Below, one piece after another: positions 36,301-45,680 of a stretch of 64,000 bases of DNA. Position numbers and translations under genes: made by a program. Within the stretch, counting starts at the first letter, position 1. Each line of letters starts with the position of its first letter. The DNA comes from Diplonema japonicum (Eukaryota; Euglenozoa; Diplonemea; Diplonemida; Diplonemidae). The notes below the pieces were generated by a model that was not told where the DNA came from, did not search any database, and saw only the letters and a list, made by a program, of their open reading frames with translations. The stretch lies in NCBI GenBank assembly GCA_964019335.1, contig OZ025753.1, forward strand, positions 124,001 to 188,000, in the 5' to 3' direction.

Positions 36301-37340
36301 AGGCGATCAGACCGGCTGTTGCAAAGGAATTGATCCACGGCAGGTCGTCTTTTGCTGGAATGGAAGCGGGTGCATGTCCGTCCACGAACGCCTGGTGGAG
36401 GAAGCTCCAGTCACGGAGACCGCTGATATCGTACAGACTGCGGCGGATCATCAGCGGTGCAGTGTTCACGGTACACCCTCGAGTGTGGGGGAAGCAATTG
36501 GATGAACGTGAGGGTGTGGAAAGCTCGTCTCTTGCGTGCGACGTCTGCGACCATCGATGCCAGACGACGACAGAAGCCACGGAGCACGCCCTATGGGAAT
36601 GTGCACCAGCGAGAGCTGCCCTGACAAACGAAAGATATGGCGGGATGACACGAAGTGACCTACCTGCAGTGACCGCCCTCCACGGGATCATTCCAAGGGG
36701 CGCAACGGGGGCTGCGAAGCAACAGGCGGCAGTCGTGCAACGATACCTGTTGGATGTCGTGTCAAGACGAGACGCCAGAGCGGCTGAACGGAGCACCAGA
36801 ATCCTCACCACCAACCCGTGGGATGAGATCACAACGGGGAAGCAGCACACTGTGCCCACAGTGGAGCTGTTGAAATCGAACGGAGCGTCGGGAAAGGTCC
36901 TAATGTTCTACATGAAGAGCGTCCTCAGGTGGCTGAAAAGCCTAAGATGGTACGCAGGCAGAAAGTTGACGTCCGTCACGACGATGGAGCTCGCAGTAGA
37001 CTATGAGCAGGCCACCCGGCAGTCCTTGGCTGGACCCCTCGACGACCAGGACTGGCTCACAGAGAAGGCTGGAAGGATGCGATACATCTTAGGACGTATT
37101 CAGAAATGCACAGAAGAGTGGGAAGAATGCTTTCCCCGCCAACGCAAAGACAAGGGTACACACCCTTCGACATCTTGGGGGCCCGACGACACACGGCTAC
37201 GACAGGAGACCACTCTTCTCCTCGAGCCAAACCGCCCCCTACCTAGCACGACTCCAAGCAATGTTTCTCGCCCAGATGCCGTCCATCTCATCGCGACAAA
37301 CAGCCACCGCAGGCACCAGACAGCAACAGCAGAACGGTGA
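33308..37340 (+). pseudogene. LINE A ORF2: AP endonuclease, reverse transcriptase, zinc knuckle (one frameshift)
   Basis: 33308-36145 (945 codons) begins with an AP-type endonuclease: TTLNVGSLSNK, ISCLQEVKLT, IIVAGDLNTE, TRIDYVLMNP and a His near NEHRCLSI. The reverse transcriptase follows with NHRPITVTSAVYRLWA, ALDFVKCFDRVP (first Asp), NGILQVCPISV (the usual Gly after Gln is Val) and SYADDAYLLA (catalytic YADD). The frame changes at about 35970-35985; 35979-37340 continues with TSLWGPRF, LNVLLPGHTAYP, the knuckle C-x2-C-x11-H-x4-C (CDVCDHR to HALWEC) and the tail domain VLRWLKSLRWYAGRK. The gap to ORF1 is 39 nt and both are in the same phase, so reinitiation after the ORF1 stop is plausible. 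Without the shift ORF2 would be about 1,340 residues. Confidence 0.82.
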
Positions 37341-37426
37341 CCGATTAGTGTGAATTTCTCCCTGAACGGTGAGCACCCACCCGCACACCGAAATTTATCA
37401 AATTTTTTTTTTTCCAATACTCAAAA

Positions 37427-37560
37427 ACAGCTTTATTGCTGAAGCAATACTAGCTGCACAAGGCCAGTGTGTCATTACATCAAAAAGAAAGAAGAAAAAT
37501 AAAAGAAAGCCAGAAGAAAAGTGTCAAGATCAACGTTTGCAAAATCTTGTGGGCTCCCCC
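37427..37560 (+). repeat. Partial R1-type repeat
   Basis: GCTGAAGCAATACTAGCTGC (also at 40015 and 45722), CATTACATCAAAAAGAAAGA and TTTGCAAAATCTTGTGGGCT match R1 copies near 6425-6495 and 9575-9650. Confidence 0.55.
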
Positions 37561-38015
37561 ACTCCCCCTCAGTATCATGTTCTGTTTTCTGCTATTTTTC
37601 TTTTTGAATGGCAGGCACCTCAGTGTGATACAAGCCCCCCCCCCCCCCCCCCCTTCCCCTTGTCCTTCTTTGGAGAACAGCGATGAGATTTATTTGCTAC
37701 CACATCAGGGGAGCGTCACTCTTATTTTCTCCTTAGTTTTTGTTCGAATTACTATTTTCTTTTTTTCAAACAAATATTATTGTCAAGACTATAAAACTAG
37801 TAGCATCACGATGGGTATTCAATCACGTAAAATACCCGCTCGTGCGCACAAACATTGGAATCACCCAAACTAGTTATTTTTCTTTAGAGAAACCTTTTCT
37901 TTTTGAAAAAAAGGAAAAAGGAAAAAGAAAAACGGGAAAACAACCACCATCATCCTGCAGTTTTCTTTTTGCGCGGTTATCGCACACCTTTTCGGTGTCG
38001 GCAGAACAGAATAGT
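37561..38015. other. Intergenic, low complexity
   Basis: C tract at 37636-37652, T/C tracts, and GTAAAATACCCGCTCGTGCG at 37825-37850, related to the ACTAGTTGATGGC repeat family. No gene seen. Confidence 0.45.
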
Positions 38016-38019
38016 GAAA

Positions 38020-38975
38020 ACCCATCCCCCCGTGGGAATGGACAATCTTGAACAACCTCGAAATAAGAGCAGAAGGGAGCGGAACGAAGAAAAAATCGAA
38101 AGATGATCAACTGGAAGCAGCACGCGAGATCATCCGGAAACTCCCCAAAGCAGAGGTAACCGTGTACACGGACAGATCCGGAACGTACAAATGGAAGGCG
38201 AACAGATAAAAATCCCTTCCAAGCAGAACTCACGGCGATGGAGGAAGCACTCATCCAGCTGTTAAAGACCGGAAAGAACAATGTGCAGATCAACATCCTG
38301 ACAGACTCGATGTCTTGTCTGCAGAAATTGAAGCAGGGGCCAGCACGACAACCAGAAAGCATTACGAACAGGGTCTGGAGCCACCTGCACGAGCTGCTGA
38401 AGAGAGGGAACCGCATAACCTGCTGCTACATACCCAGCCACTGCGGGGTGGAGGGAAACGAGACAGCGGATACCCTCGCACGAGAAGGCACCAAACAGGA
38501 GTACACGCAAGAGCTCAGCTTCGGAGCAGCGAAGAATTACCTGCGATGCTTAGCAAAAGAGGAATTCGCAAAATGGAAGAGCGAGATGTGCAAAGAGTCA
38601 GTCTACCACAAGATAACGCAAGGAAAGGACGCTCCAAAGAGGATGGTAGGACTGGACAGAAGGGAGGAGGTGTCACCATCAACCGTCTATTCTAACTTAA
38701 AATCATTTCAGTCACCATCAACCGTCTGAAAACAGGACACCACCCCATCATAAAAGATCGAGAAGACGGGAACAGAACGCGAGATTGTACCCGCTGCGAT
38801 AAGAGGGCAAAGAAGACGCTGGAGCATTTACTGCTAGAATGCCCGGCGACAGCAAAAGAAAGGGAAGAGAAAACCCTCGAGCATGCGCTGCTGACGGAGC
38901 CGAAGAGCACAGTAAGGTTCTTAGAGAGCACCGGAGAGTTGGAACACAAAAAGGAAGAGATCGCGTCCAAATAGA
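38020..38975 (+). pseudogene. LINE C fragment (copy 3)
   Basis: Begins with the LINE C block IPPWEWTILNNLEIRAEGSG and IIRKLPKAEVTVYTDRSG, where the RNase H first site is followed by a deletion. The frame 38238-38729 then gives EEALIQLLKTGKNNVQINIL, TDSMSCLQKLKQGPAR, RITCCYIPSHCGVEGNETAD and WKSEMCKESVYHKITQGK, i.e. the third acidic site and the terminal His motif. A 39-bp duplication/insertion at 38689-38727 introduces a stop. After it, RLKTGHHPIIKDREDGNRTR and CTRCDKRAKKTLEHLLLECP give the C-x2-C-x9-H-x4-C knuckle, and the copy ends at EEIASK-stop near 38973. Confidence 0.82.
38673..38727 (+). repeat. 23-bp micro-insertion with 16-bp target duplication
   Basis: TCACCATCAACCGTCT occurs at 38673-38688 and 38712-38727. 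Between them lie 23 bp that start ATTCTAACTT and end AATCATTTCAG. The net gain of 39 bp keeps frame but adds a TAA. The same 23-bp motif, alone or within longer copies, occurs at 52797, 8921 (reversed), 9031 (reversed), around the piggyBac element, and in shorter form at 11643. Confidence 0.85.
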
Positions 38976-39982
38976 GCACAAAAAAGAAAAGAACACGAAC
39001 AAAATCATGGCAAAGCCGATCAAGGCAGCCGAAAGGTCAGGTAGAGGAACCACACCACCCAGTACAGTGTGAAAGGAAAAGAGGGAACAAGATAGATTTA
39101 CTCCCCCTCCCCCCCCCCCCCCCCCCCCTTCTGTTGGAAAAAAAAAACAAAAAAAAACGTAGTTTGCTCCCCCCCTCCCCCCCCCCCCCCCTTCTTGTTT
39201 TTTTTTCCCCTGCAAGAACGAGTCTTTGACTTGTCTAAACAAAAGGGAACGTTGGCAACGTGTTTCGGGTTGACAAGCTTCTCCAGGTTTTACCAGGCAT
39301 GTACAGGCCAGCTCCTCCTTTTGTCCCTTTCGGTAGTTGTAGACTTTTGTCTTTTCTTTTATAACACGTGCCCTCTGCGGGTTTCTTGTTCTGACCATTT
39401 TCCTTTTTTTTTTATATGAGCACTTTTTTGAGCACCTCCGAAAATTTCTTGTTTTGATTATTTGAGCAAAAAAAGGGCAGCATGCAACCACAGCAATGGT
39501 TCCAATAGGAAGATGACATACATGGTGTATCTGTTGCCGTTCTTTCAATTGCGATGCTTGTTTTGCCATGAGGGTGGCAGGCTTTGCAACCGGCTGCCCC
39601 CAGGAAGCGAAAAACAGAGGTCAGAAAAACGACGAAAAATGTTTAAAATGCAGTTTAAAAGCTTGAAATGCAGCACCTAAAGTGCAGTAAAGTGGTGAAC
39701 ACACACTTTTATGACCCCTGGGTACAACCCAGGGTCGGGTTACTGTTAAAAGTACTTAGCGAAAAATATATGGCGTTGCATAGCCCCCAAAAAACCGGTT
39801 TTTTTAGCCCTATTTTTTTGTTTTAACAATATTATTGTCGAGACTAAAAACTAGTTGATGGCCGCGTAATGAGCTATTTTATTAGGTAAAATTCCGTTCG
39901 TGCGCACAAACAAATTCGAGGGGTTCCTATGGGAATTGGCCTAAAGAAGTGGGATTTAAAAAAGAAAGAAAGAAAAGAGAAA
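38976..39982. other. Intergenic, repeats and homopolymers
   Basis: Two similar C tracts with TTCT ends at about 39105-39130 and 39171-39195 form an imperfect tandem duplication around an A tract. 39225-39315 (CGAGTCTTTGACTTGTCTAA, GGGAACGTTGGCAACGTGTT) and 39838-39912 (ACTAGTTGATGGCCGCGTAA) are dispersed repeats. The inverted pair GACCCCTGGGTACAACCCAG/GGTC at 39714-39737 is a short hairpin. No gene recognised. Confidence 0.5.
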
Positions 39983-40970
39983 AAGAAAAAAGAAACAGTC
40001 GAGCAGCTTTGTTTCTGAAGCAATACTAGCTGCAAAGCCCAGCGTGGTTGGGCATCTTCTAACATCACAGGTTTAGAAAAGGAGAGGAAGAAAAAGAAAA
40101 TAAAGGAGTGGTGTGACCAAAAACTAAAAAGAAATGACTTCAACAACTCATGGCTTTTTTTTCTCTTATTTTGTTGTGTCTCATTCCCACAGGCACAGGC
40201 TTGGAATAGAAAGGACCGGCTTGGCAAGTCGATACGGATGTGGAATTAAAAGGAGGAGAGGGACAAAGAAAGGGGGAAAAAGACCAATCAGAGGTTTAAA
40301 CCCCCTGAGGTATCTTGCATTTTTGCACCCCCAAGGTGGTCTCGCTTGATCTTCACTTTGCCTGTGGTTGCATGCTCGAGAGTTTTCTTTTTGATTTTTT
40401 AAGGTTTCTTTTTGAAAGGTTTGCTGCTTTATTTTGTGATCTCCCGTCCTTTAACCCTAGCCCCTTAATGCGCCCCCACTCCCCTTTTTTTATCAACTGT
40501 TTATCACTCTGTTTCCTGTTATTTTGTTTTTTTATTTAACTGCTGATAACTGTTGACGGCCTATAACCGACCACCTTTAAAAAAAAACTCGTTCTTTTTT
40601 TTTTGTTCTTTTTTGTAAATCATGCTCAATCGGCCTCCCCCGTTCTGTTTTGTTAAGGTGCCGTCTGCAACAGCAATGTAATAATTCACAGGTTTACGAA
40701 TAAAAAAGGAGGAAGAAAAAAGAAGAGTAAACGAAAAACTACGAAATGACAACATGTCTTCACATGTTGCTGCTGGCAGCCCTCCTCGCAAGCAGTGCTG
40801 CACTCCGTCACATTGGAGGCATCGATGCCCTCGGTGATGTCAACGACGTGCAAACGATAGGGAACATCGCTTACGTTGCAGGCGGGGCCACGGGTCTCAT
40901 GATATTCGATGTCAGTGATGCGTCGTCGCCGAAGCTGCTGGGCAGCAGTGCTGATTGCATTGGGTGCACC
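39983..40970 (+). repeat. Segmental duplication 2, copy A (5' region of a propeller gene)
   Basis: Matches 45681-46693 almost exactly, from the A/G-rich stretch before CAGTCGAGCAGCTTTGTTTC through the leader and the first 75 codons of the propeller gene. It contains an older leader relic at 40065-40150: ACATCACAGGTTTAGAAAAG, spacer, then ATGACTTCAACAACTCATGG, where the signal peptide has been replaced by TTTTTTTTCTCTTATTTTGT. Copy A differs by lacking GCAGAGGGTTGCCCG near 40548. Confidence 0.82.
40688..40745 (+). promoter_or_regulatory. Conserved 5' leader, class I
   Basis: TTCACAGGTTTACGAATAAA and a purine-rich spacer to the ATG at 40746. A long pyrimidine stretch (40490-40625) lies upstream. 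Confidence 0.5.
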
Positions 40971-43900
40971 ACGGCAGCTCGGTACGTGACTGTGGTGGGC
41001 ACAACGGCTTACGTGGTTCCTATTTATGCATACAGCGTCCCTGGTAATGTCCACACAGCATTGTTCGCGATTGTTGATGTGAGCACACCTTCGTCACCGA
41101 GGCAGCTGGGGACTTACGAAAGGGGGGGTATTGCTTACCACCCTCGCGTTTTCATTTCAGGGAAATATGTGTATTCACGTCAGAATGATGGGATCCATGT
41201 GGTGGATGTGAGCACACCGTCGTCGCCCAGCTTGGTGACAAAGCTTGACAGTGAGGACAAGTGGGATACTTACTGCGTTGCTGGGACGACCCTCTTCGCG
41301 TTTTTCCTATCTGACGCCGTCCTGCAGCTCTACGACGTGACAAACCCGAACCTTCCCGAGACCTTGGGCGATCTGACTGTGCAGGGTAAGATTTATAGTG
41401 TTCCCAAGCTCAGTGTTTTTGGGTCTCATCTCTATGTGGCTTCTGACAGCTACGCCTTCATCATCGACATCTCTTCACCTTTGTCCCCAAAGCAGATGGG
41501 TACCTTGACCCTCACATCGAGATTTTTATCTATCTCCGTGTCAGGGAACACAGCTTATGTTGGGGCTGACAACAATGGCGGGTCTGGTCTTGTTGTTGTT
41601 GACATCAGCGACCCGTCCACACCGGTACAAGTGGGAAGCAGCACTTTCACTTCTGTATTAACTCTCTCTGTGTCTGGGACGAAGGTCGTTGCTGCTGGGG
41701 CTGGTCGTAGTCTGGTGGTCTTCGATGTGAGCAATCCCTCTTCACCTCAACCTGTGGGTGGCTACAGCACGAGGGATTACATGGTGGGTGTTGAGCTATT
41801 TGGTTCGGTGGCTGTTGTTACTACTATACCAATATTTCTAAGCAACTTGACCATGCAAACCTACGATGTTCGTGATGTGTCTTCCCCGCAAAAGCTGGGC
41901 AGCCTTCTGGTCAATGACGGGCAGGTCTTTACCAACATTCTTGCTCTGTCAGGAACGACAGCGTACTTCCCATTTCGGGATGCGGACTTTGGTACGAATA
42001 ATGTTGGTGGTTTTCACACCGTCAGCTTGAGCGACCCATCTAAGCCCGCTGTCTTGGGGGCGTACGAGGCGCATGGCACGAGTTATGAATCCATTGCGGT
42101 TGATGGAACAACAGTTTATGCCACTGGCTATCTGGATGGCATGGATATCATCGATGTAAGCATTCCATCATCACCTTCCTTGTTGGGCACCTTTCAGTAC
42201 AATGGCGCCCAACTATATGGTGTAACTGTCAACAATGGCTTTGCTTACAGTATCATCGGAGGATCCAACACTATCCTTTGCATTGTCGATGTGCACGATC
42301 CGCAGTCACCCACTCTGTTCACCACCTTGGAGGACCTGCCCTGTGAGCGCATGGTCAATATGGGAGATACCATTTATGACAACTCCATAGCCATGCATGG
42401 AACCACTGTCTACTATTCGTGTTCAGGAAGCTTTGGCATCATTGACATCGAGAATTCATCGTCGCCTTCACCTCAGCTGCTTGGGGAGTACACAGCAGTG
42501 GTCTTTGACTTCGCTGTTGACGGGAACACGGTCTATCTTGCCTCTTATGCTCAGCTTCTCGTTCTCGATGTGAGCACACCGTCGTCTCCACGGCTTGTGG
42601 GCAGCCACTTCATCCCCATTGCGGTCTATGACGACTTTTACGCGTCCTACTATCTTGGTATCGCTATTGTAGATGAGAGGGTTTACGTAGCCAGCTACGG
42701 GCTTTATGTTTTTGAAATACCCAAGCCCACATCGGCACCTCCAACGGCACTTCCCACATCAGCACCCTCAACAGCACCACCCACATCAACACCCACATCA
42801 GCACCACCCACACCAGCACCACCCACACCAGCACCACCCACACCTGCACCACCCACACCAGCACCACCCACACCAGCACCACCCACACCAGCACCACCCA
42901 CACCTGCACCACCCACATCAGCACCACCCACATCAGCACCACCCACATCAGCACCACCCACACCAGCACCACTCACATCAGCACCACCCACATCGGCACC
43001 CCCAACGGCACTACCCACATCGGCACCCCCAACAGCTCCGCCCACATCGGCACCTCCAACAGCACCAATCAGTCGCATTGGAGGCATCGATGCCCTCGGT
43101 GATGTCAACGACGTGCAAACGATAGGGAACATCGCTTACGTTGCAGGCGGGGCCACGGGTCTCATGATATTCGATGTCAGTGATGCGTCGTCGCCGAAGC
43201 TGCTGGGCAGCAGTACTGATTGCATTGGGTGCACCACGGCAGCTCGGTACGTGACTGTGGTGGGCACAACGGCTTACGTGGTTCCTTTTCGTGCACATAA
43301 CAGCGCCCCTGTCCACACAGTATTCGCGATTGTTGATGTGAGCACACCTTCGTCACCGAGGCAGCTGGGGACTTACGAAAAGAAGGAAAATCCTTTCTAC
43401 TCTCCCGTTTTCATTTCAGAGAATAATTATGTGTATTCAGATCAGAATGATGGGATCCATGTGGTGGATGTGAGCACACCGTCGTCGCCCAGCTTGGTGA
43501 CAAAGCTTGACAGCGAGAACAATTGGGATACTTACTGCGTTGCTGGGACGACGCTTTTCGCGTTTGTAGCTCCAAACGTCCTGCAGCTCTACGAGGTGAC
43601 AACCCCGTACCTTCCTCAGACCTTGGGCAAGCTGACTTTGCTGGGCTCAACGGCCTCTAGTACCACATTCACACTCAGTGTTTTTGGGTCTCATCTCTAT
43701 GTGGCTTTTGATGAGTTTAAAATCTCGTTTGTCACCATCATCAACTTTTCTTCACGTTTGTCCCCAAAGCAGATGGGTACCTTGACCCTCACATCTTCAT
43801 TTTCATCTCTCACCGTGTCGGGGAACACAGCTTATGTTGGGACTGACAACGATGGCGGGCCTGGTCTTGTTGTTGTTGACATCAGCGACCCGTCCATACC

Positions 43901-45263
43901 GGTGCCAGTGGGAAGCAGCACTTTCACTACTGTATATTCCCTCTCTGTGTCTGGGACGAAGGTCGTTGCTGGGGTTCTTCGTAGTCTGGTGGTCTTCGAT
44001 GTGAGCGATCCCTCTTCACCTCAACCTGTGGGTGGCTACAGCACGAGGGATTACATGGTGGGTGTTGAGCTATTTGGTTCGGTGGCTGTTGTTACTGCTA
44101 CACCAGAATATCTAAGCAACTTGACCATGCAAACCTACGATGTTCGTGATGCGTCTTCCCCGCAAGAGCTGGGCAGCCTTCTGGTCAATGACTATCGAGT
44201 CCCCGCCGAATTCCTTGCTCTGTCAGGAACGACAGCGTATTTGCCATTCCTGAATGAGGACTTTGGTGGTTTTCAAACCGTCAGTGTGAGCGACCCATCT
44301 AACCCCACTGTCTTGGGGGCGTACAAAGTGAACCCGATGTTTGCGTATCGATCCATTGCGCTTCATGGCACAACAGTTTATGCCACTAGGCCCGACGGTG
44401 GCATGGATATCATCGATGCAAGCGTTCCATCATCACCTTCCTTGTTGGGCACCTTTCAGTACAATGACACCTATCTACATGGTGTAACTGTCAACAATGG
44501 CTTTGCTTACAGTATCACCACCGGAGGATCCAACACTACCCTTTGCATTGTCGATGTGCACCATCCGCAGTCACCCACTCTGTTCACCACCTTAGAGGAC
44601 CTGCCCTGTGAGGGAAGAGCCACTTCCATAGCCATGCATGGAACCACTGTCTACTATTCGTGTTCAGGACGCTTTGGCATCATCGACATCAAAGATGCAT
44701 CGTGGCCTTCACCTCAGCTGCTTGGGGAGTACACAGCACAGGTCTTTGACTTCGCTGTTGACGGGAACACGGTCTATCTTGCCTCTTATGCTCAGCTTCT
44801 CGTTCTCGATGTGAGCACACCGTCGTCTCCGCGGCTTGTGGACAGCCACTTCATCCCTGCTGTGGTCTATGACGTTGGTATTGCTGTTTCAGGTGGGCGG
44901 GTTTACGTAGCCAGCCACGGGCTTTATGTTTTTGGAAGGTTCACTCCAACAGCACACACATCAGCACCCTCAACATCGACACCCCCAACAACAACAAGCA
45001 CATCAGCACCCTCAACATCGACACCCCCAACAACAACAAGCACATCAGCACCCTCAACAACACCACCCACATCAGGACCCTCAACACCAGTACCGGACGG
45101 AACACCACCCAGTGAGAACAGCAACGACACATGGAAGATTGTAGCGATTGTGATGGGTGTAGCACTTTCCCTTGTGATTGTCATCGGCGTTGCTTGTGTA
45201 TGTGGAGACAGAAATAAAAAAAGAAATAGAAGACTGAACCTCCTTGGCTTTTTCTTATTTTAG
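40746..45263 (+). CDS. Double LVIVD beta-propeller surface protein (tandem fusion)
   Basis: A single 1,505-residue frame. It has a signal peptide (MTTCLHMLLLAALLASSA), a first array of 13 LVIVD repeats (to about residue 655), a long Thr/Pro/Ala linker of about 115 residues (42722-43066) and then a complete second array starting SRIGGIDALGDVNDV without a signal peptide. A second stalk (STSTPPTTTSTSAPS units), one transmembrane helix (WKIVAIVMGVALSLVIVIGV) and a basic tail KKRNRRLNLLGFFLF follow. Thus one gene body was appended in frame to the stalk of another, removing the first membrane anchor and the second signal peptide. The two halves differ in the usual loops (IYAYSVPGNV against FRAHNSAPV; FLSDA against FVAPN). 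The tail reads through the site where shorter copies stop, into the CCTCCTTGGCTTTTTC flank. Confidence 0.88.
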   Translation: MTTCLHMLLLAALLASSAALRHIGGIDALGDVNDVQTIGNIAYVAGGATGLMIFDVSDASSPKLLGSSADCIGCTTAARYVTVVGTTAYVVPIYAYSVPGNVHTALFAIVDVSTPSSPRQLGTYERGGIAYHPRVFISGKYVYSRQNDGIHVVDVSTPSSPSLVTKLDSEDKWDTYCVAGTTLFAFFLSDAVLQLYDVTNPNLPETLGDLTVQGKIYSVPKLSVFGSHLYVASDSYAFIIDISSPLSPKQMGTLTLTSRFLSISVSGNTAYVGADNNGGSGLVVVDISDPSTPVQVGSSTFTSVLTLSVSGTKVVAAGAGRSLVVFDVSNPSSPQPVGGYSTRDYMVGVELFGSVAVVTTIPIFLSNLTMQTYDVRDVSSPQKLGSLLVNDGQVFTNILALSGTTAYFPFRDADFGTNNVGGFHTVSLSDPSKPAVLGAYEAHGTSYESIAVDGTTVYATGYLDGMDIIDVSIPSSPSLLGTFQYNGAQLYGVTVNNGFAYSIIGGSNTILCIVDVHDPQSPTLFTTLEDLPCERMVNMGDTIYDNSIAMHGTTVYYSCSGSFGIIDIENSSSPSPQLLGEYTAVVFDFAVDGNTVYLASYAQLLVLDVSTPSSPRLVGSHFIPIAVYDDFYASYYLGIAIVDERVYVASYGLYVFEIPKPTSAPPTALPTSAPSTAPPTSTPTSAPPTPAPPTPAPPTPAPPTPAPPTPAPPTPAPPTPAPPTSAPPTSAPPTSAPPTPAPLTSAPPTSAPPTALPTSAPPTAPPTSAPPTAPISRIGGIDALGDVNDVQTIGNIAYVAGGATGLMIFDVSDASSPKLLGSSTDCIGCTTAARYVTVVGTTAYVVPFRAHNSAPVHTVFAIVDVSTPSSPRQLGTYEKKENPFYSPVFISENNYVYSDQNDGIHVVDVSTPSSPSLVTKLDSENNWDTYCVAGTTLFAFVAPNVLQLYEVTTPYLPQTLGKLTLLGSTASSTTFTLSVFGSHLYVAFDEFKISFVTIINFSSRLSPKQMGTLTLTSSFSSLTVSGNTAYVGTDNDGGPGLVVVDISDPSIPVPVGSSTFTTVYSLSVSGTKVVAGVLRSLVVFDVSDPSSPQPVGGYSTRDYMVGVELFGSVAVVTATPEYLSNLTMQTYDVRDASSPQELGSLLVNDYRVPAEFLALSGTTAYLPFLNEDFGGFQTVSVSDPSNPTVLGAYKVNPMFAYRSIALHGTTVYATRPDGGMDIIDASVPSSPSLLGTFQYNDTYLHGVTVNNGFAYSITTGGSNTTLCIVDVHHPQSPTLFTTLEDLPCEGRATSIAMHGTTVYYSCSGRFGIIDIKDASWPSPQLLGEYTAQVFDFAVDGNTVYLASYAQLLVLDVSTPSSPRLVDSHFIPAVVYDVGIAVSGGRVYVASHGLYVFGRFTPTAHTSAPSTSTPPTTTSTSAPSTSTPPTTTSTSAPSTTPPTSGPSTPVPDGTPPSENSNDTWKIVAIVMGVALSLVIVIGVACVCGDRNKKRNRRLNLLGFFLF
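42722..43066 (+). repeat. 15-bp tandem repeat coding Pro-Thr-Pro-Ala-Pro linker
   Basis: CCCACACCAGCACCA and variants (CCCACATCAGCACCA) are repeated about 20 times, coding PTPAP or PTSAP. A coding minisatellite, free to change length in steps of five residues. All frames are open over much of it, which explains long spurious ORFs on both strands. Confidence 0.85.
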
Positions 45264-45478
45264 GGGGTTAAATACTGAGCGGAATCATAATGGTTCTGGC
45301 AGAGAGACAGGAGAGACGAGGAAGGGGCTCAGAGAGCTCGTAAAGAAGTATGGATTGAAAGTCCATGCAGTCGGGAAGGGAGGGGATTCCCTCTTTAGTA
45401 CAGTATCGTCGAGACAGCAACCGCAGAACGGTGAGCACACACCCGCACACCGAGATTTATCAAATCTTTTATAAATAT
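45264..45478 (+). mobile_element. Short LINE A derivative: OTU fragment joined to LINE A 3' end
   Basis: The frame reads GLRELVKKYGLKVHAVGKGG then DSLFSTVS, a recognisable OTU-protease start (Y-G-L-K-V...G-D-x-L-F-x-x-V-S) with Ser where the catalytic Cys belongs. It is followed within a few bases by GACAGCAACCGCAGAACGGT, GAGCACACACCCGCACACCG and ATTTATCAAAT, the 3' end of LINE A (37320-37405) minus 29 nt lying between two GAACGGTGA repeats. Thus a 5'-coding piece and the 3' terminus are joined with the middle missing, as in non-autonomous derivatives that borrow the parent's enzymes. The OTU piece differs from the LINE A copy here, so it comes from a relative. Confidence 0.65.
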
Positions 45479-45488
45479 TGTTTTATTC

Positions 45489-45601
45489 CACCACAGTATT
45501 GCAAAGCGAAGAAGACGAAGGTGCCGGTAAGTATGGACCAAGCTCTGGTAGATTTCAAGAACACGAACGACGACGAAAACGACTACAGTGTTGCTGCTTA
45601 G
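45489..45601 (+). repeat. Terminal-exon-like dispersed repeat, copy 5
   Basis: CCACCACAGTATTGCAAAGC to GTTGCTGCTTAG; reads PPQYCKAKKTKVPVSMDQAL then VDFKNTNDDENDYSVAA and stop. It directly follows the short LINE A derivative. Confidence 0.7.
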
Positions 45602-45680
45602 GGAAGTACATCAGATGTGTTATTCGCTGTTGCAAGTCGAAAAAAGAAGTAGAATTTAAAAAAAGAAGAATAGAAACGAG

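Larger units (their letters stand above)
30782..37414 (+). mobile_element. LINE A, near-complete non-LTR retrotransposon
   Basis: About 6.6 kb with a T-rich 5' end, ORF1, a 39-nt gap, ORF2 and a 3' UTR ending ACCGAAATTTATCAAAT plus a T tract. The 3' UTR contains the repeated GAACGGTGA, and the same 3' end is found at 45413-45475. Possible target duplication: CAATGCTCAA at 30772-30781 and CAATACTCAA at 37415-37424, with one mismatch. One frameshift in ORF2 is the only clear lesion, so the copy is young. No RNase H domain is present, unlike LINE C. Confidence 0.82.

Noticed and set aside
39714-39737. Short hairpin GACCCCTGGGTACAACCCAG/GGTC as a transposon end
   Set aside because: No partner end or target duplication found within the window.
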